The translations under genes were made by a program, and so were the position numbers. Source: an uncultured Treponema sp. (GTDB lineage: Bacteria > Spirochaetota > Spirochaetia > Treponematales > Treponemataceae). From it: 64,000 nucleotides of DNA. The DNA lies in NCBI GenBank assembly GCA_949300145.1, contig CASGDA010000002.1, positions 62,001-126,000 on the forward strand. Direction: 5' to 3'. Under the pieces are notes generated by a model. That model had not been told where the DNA came from and ran no database searches. It was given only the letters and a program-made list of their open reading frames with translations. This document shows positions 59,558 to 64,000 of the stretch, piece by piece (positions within the stretch are counted from its first letter, which is position 1; each line of letters starts with the position of its first letter).

Positions 59558-59949
59558 TCGCTTCCGGAGGCGTCCTTCGCCAGAATACCGGCGGCGGCAT
59601 TTTCAGCCTGCGCCCTGGTTGAAAACAAAATGACGGAGGACCGTAAAATCCAGCCGCCTTCAAGGCAAACCCACAGCATCTGGTTTCCGCCTGATTCCAC
59701 AAAGCGGGTTCCTGTCAATTCAAACACATCGCCTTTGCGGCAATGACCTATGGTGACGCCGCTTTCACCGGGCTGGTCCCTGAGCGCGGCATACGGATGG
59801 ACAACAACCACGAAACGGTTCCGGGCCTCAACAACATATGTTGGAGGGAAAGCAATGTCCGCGATTCTGGATTTTCCCGAACAGGAAAAAAACACCGCAG
59901 AAAGTAAAAGCAATAAAAGGAAAAGCCTTCCCGGTAAGGTATTACGCAT
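59554..59949 (-). CDS. SH3-like lipoprotein
   Basis: A 131-residue lipoprotein. The signal LPGRLFLLLLLLSAVFFSC ends at Cys23. The mature part has a bacterial SH3-type beta barrel (FVVVVHPYAALRDQPGESG, CRKGDVFELTGTRFV, LWVCLEGGWILRSSVILF), a peptidoglycan- or protein-binding fold, and an Ala-rich C-terminal helix. It overlaps the NUDIX gene by 8 nt and is the last gene of the minus-strand unit. It probably anchors in the outer or inner membrane and contacts the wall. Confidence 0.8.
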   Translation of the reverse strand: MRNTLPGRLFLLLLLLSAVFFSCSGKSRIADIAFPPTYVVEARNRFVVVVHPYAALRDQPGESGVTIGHCRKGDVFELTGTRFVESGGNQMLWVCLEGGWILRSSVILFSTRAQAENAAAGILAKDASGSD

Positions 59950-60382
59950 CGCCGCATTCCAGGGAGGATATCCATTTTTCTATGGACGGCAGAAGTTTTT
60001 TATCCGAGTCCACAAGATTCAAAGACCTCACTTCCGTCAGCGGGAACCAGCCGAGTTCCGTGTGTTCCGGTAAAACTGCGCCGGAAACGGAAAACCCTTC
60101 AGGAAGGCTCACGCAAAAAGCCGAAAGCTTGACGTTCCCGGCGGTATTTTGAAAAACCGAGGAACATATAAACGAACCTACGGACACCGAATAACCGGTT
60201 TCTTCCTTAAACTCCCTGACAAGGCTTTCTTCCGAAGACTCGCCGGGCTCAACCTTCCCTCCAAGAAATTCCCAGCGGCCGCCCATGAATCCCTTGTCGA
60301 TGCGCCTGCCCATCAGCAGCCTGCCGTTTTCATAAACTATACCGGCGACGGAAAAAGCGTCGTAAGCGTCATTTTCTGACAT
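59942..60382 (-). CDS. NUDIX hydrolase (MutT-like)
   Basis: Hydrolyses nucleoside diphosphate-X compounds; the MutT group cleans oxidised dNTPs. The Nudix box is complete: GGKVEPGESSEESLVREFK then EETGY. The chain opens with DAFSVAGIVYENGRLLMGRR and GRWEFLGG, typical of the MutT/CTP pyrophosphohydrolase branch. I use ATG 60382 (146 residues); a TTG at 60400 is in frame. The substrate is not settled. It overlaps the SH3 lipoprotein gene by 8 nt. Confidence 0.87.
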   Translation of the reverse strand: MSENDAYDAFSVAGIVYENGRLLMGRRIDKGFMGGRWEFLGGKVEPGESSEESLVREFKEETGYSVSVGSFICSSVFQNTAGNVKLSAFCVSLPEGFSVSGAVLPEHTELGWFPLTEVRSLNLVDSDKKLLPSIEKWISSLECGDA

Positions 60383-60401
60383 AACCGTGACACCCGTCAA
60401 A

Positions 60402-60830
60402 TCAAATAATCACCACTGAGGGGAATAAAAAATGAAGGGCCGCCGATATCATCGCGGCGATGCCTATATAAGTCTTGTAATCGAGAAGTCTGCGGATATA
60501 TTCATTCCGTTCGACTTTCTCAGAAATTTTCCTCATCTTGACATGCTCATAGATCAGGGAAAATCCGGCGACGACACCCATCACAGCGGGAAGTATGTCA
60601 CCTATAAACGGCACATCACCATCGACGGGGCTCAGAAGCTTCAGGATTCCCACCGCAATCGCTGCAATCCCCAAAGCGAACCGGAAAGACTCGCTGCGGG
60701 CAAAAGACGGGAAAAAAGAATCGCCGGGCGCCTTATCTCCGGCAGAATCCCCGTTGGAAGCCACACCGAAAAAAAGTATACAGCCGGCAAGAGCATTCAC
60801 TAAAACTGAAAGAAAATAAAATTGAATCAT
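60402..60830 (-). CDS. Small multi-pass membrane protein
   Basis: A 142-residue inner-membrane protein with four hydrophobic segments (about 3-23, 52-67, 73-93, 121-138) and a basic loop HVKMRKISEKVERNEYIRRL between the last two. I do not recognise the family. GGAGG precedes the ATG. It is encoded between a single-span protein and the NUDIX gene. Confidence 0.7.
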   Translation of the reverse strand: MIQFYFLSVLVNALAGCILFFGVASNGDSAGDKAPGDSFFPSFARSESFRFALGIAAIAVGILKLLSPVDGDVPFIGDILPAVMGVVAGFSLIYEHVKMRKISEKVERNEYIRRLLDYKTYIGIAAMISAALHFLFPSVVII

Positions 60831-60910
60831 TTTTTCCTCCGCGAAACATCGCTCAATTCTATCACATTTTGAACATAAAGAACATCGTTTTTATCCGTGA
60901 AAACAATGTT

Positions 60911-61582
60911 TTATTCACGCTCGACCACAGCGGAAAGCACCAGTTTTTCCGTCCCTTCCGCGTCATGGGAATTCAATAAAGAAAGGGAAACCTGCACCGC
61001 TGTAAAATCAAAGTCTGTCATTGAATCCCTTAAAATCATTTCTTTTCCGTCGTAACGGCCTGTCACTTCCGTCACGGATACAGGATTATTACCGCTGTCA
61101 AATGCTGTGATTTCGGCCTTTACCACAGCCGGGAACCCTTCCGGCGGGGAAGCTGTCTCTCTGAAAGTGACGGCGACAAAAAGGGTCTCGTCAAAAACAA
61201 AGGCGCGCAGGCGCACGGACACACCGAAAAAGGAGCCTTCGTTTTTTGCCGGCCCGAACAGGGAAACAATCATTATCACCGCGCAGAGAATGATGATTAC
61301 AGAAAGGATACTCCTCAAGCCTGCGTTGGCCGTCAAACCCTTTACAAATCCTTTGTTTGGTGTATAGCCTTCGGTATACGTGCGGCGGACAGCCTCAGAT
61401 GCCTTCGCAAGCCGGTGTTCCCTGTTGTAATGGAAAACAAGCCGGGACTGGTCTGGAGAGCCTGCAGGATTTTCACGGGCAGCGGCCCCGTCTACTTCTT
61501 CCCCGGAGGAAAGAGAAGGGATACCGCCTGACGTTATGTTTTCAAGCCCTTCGTTATTTCCGCTGTTATTCCCGTTATTCAT
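60911..61582 (-). CDS. Single-span membrane protein with exported C-terminal domain
   Basis: A 223-residue protein I do not recognise. The first 88 residues are hydrophilic, Asn/Gly/Ser-rich, with a basic RREHRL-like patch; a membrane helix follows at about 93-112, then a beta-rich exported domain (GVSVRLRAFVFDETLFVAVTF, AVVKAEITAF, MTDFDFTAVQVSLSLL) of about 110 residues. The layout suggests a cytosolic tail and a periplasmic sensor or adhesion module. It follows the propeller lipoprotein by 30 nt. Confidence 0.7.
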   Translation of the reverse strand: MNNGNNSGNNEGLENITSGGIPSLSSGEEVDGAAARENPAGSPDQSRLVFHYNREHRLAKASEAVRRTYTEGYTPNKGFVKGLTANAGLRSILSVIIILCAVIMIVSLFGPAKNEGSFFGVSVRLRAFVFDETLFVAVTFRETASPPEGFPAVVKAEITAFDSGNNPVSVTEVTGRYDGKEMILRDSMTDFDFTAVQVSLSLLNSHDAEGTEKLVLSAVVERE

Positions 61583-61612
61583 ACTTAAACCCGGTATTTC
61601 ACATGGAGAAAA

Positions 61613-62869
61613 TCACCTCCGGATTTCCCCGATCAATGAATCTGTCCGCCACCAAACAACGGAAGCCTTATCCGAACCCGCAAGGAGAGCCGAAAGTATT
61701 CCGTCTCCCGAAAGATGGAACGCGCTGTAAACCTGTTCAGAATAGGAAATGGAAAGCGTTCTATTCTGAACCCGCTTTGACTCCAAATCCAGGACACAAA
61801 TTTCGTAACCACGTGATGTCGGTGTATATAAAAACACATGATTGTTTCCGGTTACACCTAAAAGTCCGTAGGGTTTCAAAGCATTCCCGCTGAAGTCTCC
61901 GGAAGTGTCATCCAAATCCTCGTACACAGGAAGCTCCACGTGCTCACCGAAAGAGGCGCTTTCTATCGCAAAGGGGTACAAAAAACTTTTGTCAAAGGAA
62001 ATGCCGCTGGCGGAACCCGTTTCGGAATCCACAACTTCGCGGTAATAATCGATTTTGAGGAAAAGCGTTCCTGAACGGTAAGCGGGGATAATATCAGAGA
62101 GAACGGAAATATGCTTCCTGTCGTCCTGATAAGGAGAAGGAAGAGCGTCAAAGGAAACGGGGATGCGGTATAAAAGCCTGCCGTCCGGATCAAACCAGAA
62201 TACAACCGCTCCAGCCGGCTTACGGGAAACCACAAAAAGTTCATCGTCGGAATTGATGAAAATCCCGGACAAAGCGGAAAAAGGTGTTCCGGCCGGCCCT
62301 TCCTGACCGATGTAGTCAATAAATTTTCCGGAAGCATCAAAGCGCACCACGATATTCTCCAGCATAAGCTGCTCTTCCTCGTTATATTCGACACGCTCAG
62401 GAGGCATGGTGTCAGCCACATGGAGCCTTTTTTTTGAGTCAACAGCGACGGAAAAAATACGGTTGAAAGGATATTCAATGGCTTTCTGCGTGGTTATACC
62501 TGAACCGGAATTTTCACCGCCGGACGCACCTAAAGCGGAGGAAAAATCAGGGGATGGAACTGATTCAGGATTATAGTAAACCGACAAAAGATCCCCGTAA
62601 GATGTAAACTGAAGGACTTTCTGTGAAGGGGAATTCCCGATGTAAAATATTCCGTCACGCATAAAAAGGCATACCGCCGGAGCATCACTTCCCACAACGT
62701 GGGTGAACAAATCTATCTCATCATCGAACCGTCCGTAGGAAATCGAAAACAACTCGTCCCTTTCCAAATCAGAAGAACCGCTCCTTTCGCAGCCTGTCAT
62801 CAAAATCAGGAAAACAAGCGGTAAACATATAAAAAAAGGCAATTTCATACGGTACAGCGTAAAATTCAT
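61613..62869 (-). CDS. Lipoprotein with NHL/6-bladed beta-propeller-like repeats
   Basis: A 418-residue lipoprotein. I start at ATG 62869; GAAGGA lies just upstream, though spacing is short; 62848 and 62890 (TTG) are alternatives. The signal ends LMTGC with Cys27. The mature chain has six-blade-like phrases: VFSVAVDSKKRLHVADTMPP, NIVVRFDASGKFIDYIG, SGIFINSDDELFVVSRK, VFWFDPDGRLLYRIP, GVTGNNHVFLYTPTSRGYEI. These read as NHL-type propeller blades. No enzyme residues are seen. It is divergent from secA, and starts the minus-strand envelope unit. Confidence 0.78.
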   Translation of the reverse strand: MNFTLYRMKLPFFICLPLVFLILMTGCERSGSSDLERDELFSISYGRFDDEIDLFTHVVGSDAPAVCLFMRDGIFYIGNSPSQKVLQFTSYGDLLSVYYNPESVPSPDFSSALGASGGENSGSGITTQKAIEYPFNRIFSVAVDSKKRLHVADTMPPERVEYNEEEQLMLENIVVRFDASGKFIDYIGQEGPAGTPFSALSGIFINSDDELFVVSRKPAGAVVFWFDPDGRLLYRIPVSFDALPSPYQDDRKHISVLSDIIPAYRSGTLFLKIDYYREVVDSETGSASGISFDKSFLYPFAIESASFGEHVELPVYEDLDDTSGDFSGNALKPYGLLGVTGNNHVFLYTPTSRGYEICVLDLESKRVQNRTLSISYSEQVYSAFHLSGDGILSALLAGSDKASVVWWRTDSLIGEIRR

Positions 62870-62877
62870 TTTCCTTC

Positions 62878-62906
62878 TTGTCAACGCCAATCAGTTTTAG
62901 TACACT
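62878..62906 (+). promoter_or_regulatory. Candidate secA promoter
   Basis: TTGTCA (62878-62883), 17 nt, TACACT (62901-62906). The predicted transcription start is on the A of the secA ATG (62913), and there is no Shine-Dalgarno. Confidence 0.55.
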
Positions 62907-62910
62907 AAAA
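62895..62910. promoter_or_regulatory. Palindrome overlapping the secA -10 (possible operator)
   Basis: Perfect inverted repeat TTTTAGT (62895-62901), AC, ACTAAAA (62904-62910). It covers the whole predicted -10 of secA and lies 26 nt before the divergent lipoprotein start, so a dimeric repressor bound here could control both genes. Confidence 0.5.
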
Positions 62911-62912
62911 TA

Positions 62913-64000
62913 ATGATTACAGATAAAATATTGAAGTTTTTTATAGGTTCACAACACGAAAGAGATATAAAGGCGATGCTGCCCGTTCTGCACCGCGTCA
63001 ATGAAAAAGAATCCTGGGCCCTTTCCCTGAAAGCTGAAGATTTTCCCAAGCAGACCGCGGAATTCCGTAAAAGATTTAAAGACGGTGAGTCCCTGGACTC
63101 TTTCCTTCCGGAAGCCTTCGCACTGGCAAGGGAAGCCGCAAGAAGAATCCTCGGAGAAAGGCCTTATGACGTCCAGATTCTCGGTTCCATTGTCCTGCAT
63201 ACAGGAAGGATAACCGAGATGAAGACGGGCGAGGGAAAAACCCTCATGTGCGTCGCTGCCGCCTATTTAAACAGCCTGACGGGGGAAGGAGTGCACATTG
63301 TCACCGTCAACGATTACCTCGCTGAAAGGGATGCGGCATGGATGCGGCCCGTATACGAATACCTCGGGGTATCGGTGGGGGTTATTCTTTCCAGCATGGA
63401 CAAGGCTTCCAGAAGGGCGGCCTATAACTGCGATATAACTTACGGAACAAACAACGAGATGGGCTTCGACTATCTGCGGGACAACATGCAGTGGGATATC
63501 AGGGACTGCACCCAGCGCCCCTTTAATTTCGCCATTGTGGACGAAATCGACTCGATTCTGATAGACGAAGCGCGGACCCCCCTCATAATTTCAGGTTCGG
63601 CGGAAGACGACACGTCGAAATTCTTTGAGGTTGACAAGCTTGTCCCAATGCTGCGGGAAGTTGAAAAAAATCCCGGGACAGGCGAATATCCAGACGAAGC
63701 CCGCGGGGAAGAAATATCAGGCGACTATAAACTCGATGAAAAATCAAAAAAGGTGTCCTTCACAAATGAAGGGATGCTTCATATAGAGCAGATTCTGAAG
63801 GACAAGCGCTTTATTTCCGGAAGCCTTTTTGACGAGGAGAATTTTGAATACATACACTACTTCACACAGTCGCTGGCGGCGCACAAACTCTACCATATCG
63901 ATGTGGACTATGTGGTGAAAGACGGTGCGGTTCAAATCGTTGATGAATTCACCGGAAGGATTCTGGAAGGACGCCGTTACTCAGACGGTCTGCATCAGGC
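62913..64000 (+). CDS. secA: Protein translocase ATPase SecA, N-terminal part (3' end outside window)
   Basis: ATPase motor that drives preproteins through SecYEG. The frame is open from ATG 62913 to the window edge, 362 codons, about 40 percent of a full SecA. Visible are MKTGEGKTL (Walker A, Lys109), HIVTVNDYLAERDA, ITYGTNNEMGFDYLRDNM, the DEID box in VDEIDSILIDEARTPLIISG, and the start of the preprotein crosslinking domain up to VDEFTGRILEGRRYSDGLHQ. The insertion EARGEEISGDYKLDEK is typical of SecA before KVSFT. Possible leaderless transcript; see promoter and palindrome. Confidence 0.97.
   Translation, partial: MITDKILKFFIGSQHERDIKAMLPVLHRVNEKESWALSLKAEDFPKQTAEFRKRFKDGESLDSFLPEAFALAREAARRILGERPYDVQILGSIVLHTGRITEMKTGEGKTLMCVAAAYLNSLTGEGVHIVTVNDYLAERDAAWMRPVYEYLGVSVGVILSSMDKASRRAAYNCDITYGTNNEMGFDYLRDNMQWDIRDCTQRPFNFAIVDEIDSILIDEARTPLIISGSAEDDTSKFFEVDKLVPMLREVEKNPGTGEYPDEARGEEISGDYKLDEKSKKVSFTNEGMLHIEQILKDKRFISGSLFDEENFEYIHYFTQSLAAHKLYHIDVDYVVKDGAVQIVDEFTGRILEGRRYSDGLHQ

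Noticed and set aside
1-64000. CRISPR arrays, insertion sequences, prophage or integrase genes
   Set aside because: No regularly spaced direct repeats, transposase, integrase or phage structural motifs were seen on either strand.

Overview
This window looks like the chromosome of a spirochaete, most likely of the Treponema lineage. This is inferred from gene content and gene-product character and was not tested by any search. The pointers are the block frr-uppS-cdsA-dxr-rseP, a hexokinase of the eukaryotic-like family, pyruvate phosphate dikinase beside glycogen synthase, the paired TIGR03545/TIGR03546-type envelope proteins, many secreted beta-propeller or lipoprotein genes with loose lipoboxes, and no recognisable lipid A genes. 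Coding density is very high, stop/start overlaps of 1-4 nt are common, and no gap exceeds 300 bases. I saw no insertion sequence, prophage or CRISPR array.

Layout. 1-7.1 kb (+): ribosome recycling factor (cut by the window edge), undecaprenyl diphosphate synthase, CDP-diglyceride synthase, DXP reductoisomerase, RseP-type site-2 protease, a CpXC protein and a secreted beta-propeller. 7.2-17.0 kb: ppdK (-), a CapA-like lipoprotein (+), then on the minus strand glgA followed by the TIGR03546/TIGR03545 pair, and an aminotransferase. 17.1-22.0 kb (+): ispD, UDP-glucuronate 4-epimerase, UDP-glucose dehydrogenase and a PglK/MsbA-like ABC exporter. 22.1-30.1 kb (-): a six-gene unit reading tolC-like, membrane fusion protein, RND permease, small transporter-associated protein, response regulator, histidine kinase. 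30.4-38.5 kb: glycosyltransferases, a CDP-alcohol phosphotransferase homologue, a WbaP-like sugar-1-phosphate transferase, a secreted protein and an outer-membrane barrel. 38.6 kb: tRNA-Gly(TCC).

38.7-41.7 kb (-): murC, yicC and a cytidylate-kinase-like gene. 41.75-43.1 kb (+): folC. 43.0-52.4 kb (-): a long unit from hexokinase through PilZ, a HEAT-like protein, ComEC-like, rsmA, yggS, a membrane protein and two RluA-family synthases. 52.6-55.7 kb (-): the classic rpsF-ssb-rpsR-rplI-dnaB operon. 55.9-59.6 kb (+): a helical protein, rsmD, two TPR-type genes and rlmN. 59.6-62.9 kb (-): small envelope proteins, a NUDIX hydrolase and a propeller lipoprotein. 62.9 kb to the end (+): the first third of secA.

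How it fits together. UppS and the MEP-pathway enzymes (Dxr, IspD) supply the undecaprenyl carrier. The sugar-nucleotide enzymes, glycosyltransferases, WbaP-like initiator and ABC flippase could build a surface glycan on it. The CDP-alcohol phosphotransferase homologue, the secreted protein and the terminal barrel would make this an unusual, possibly lipid-anchored, export route; this is a hypothesis. The TIGR03545/TIGR03546 pair shows an AsmA-like N-terminal signature and is a candidate inter-membrane transport device. Several genes (secA, folC, murC) have promoter-like hexamers placed so that transcription would begin at or next to the start codon, which suggests leaderless mRNAs.
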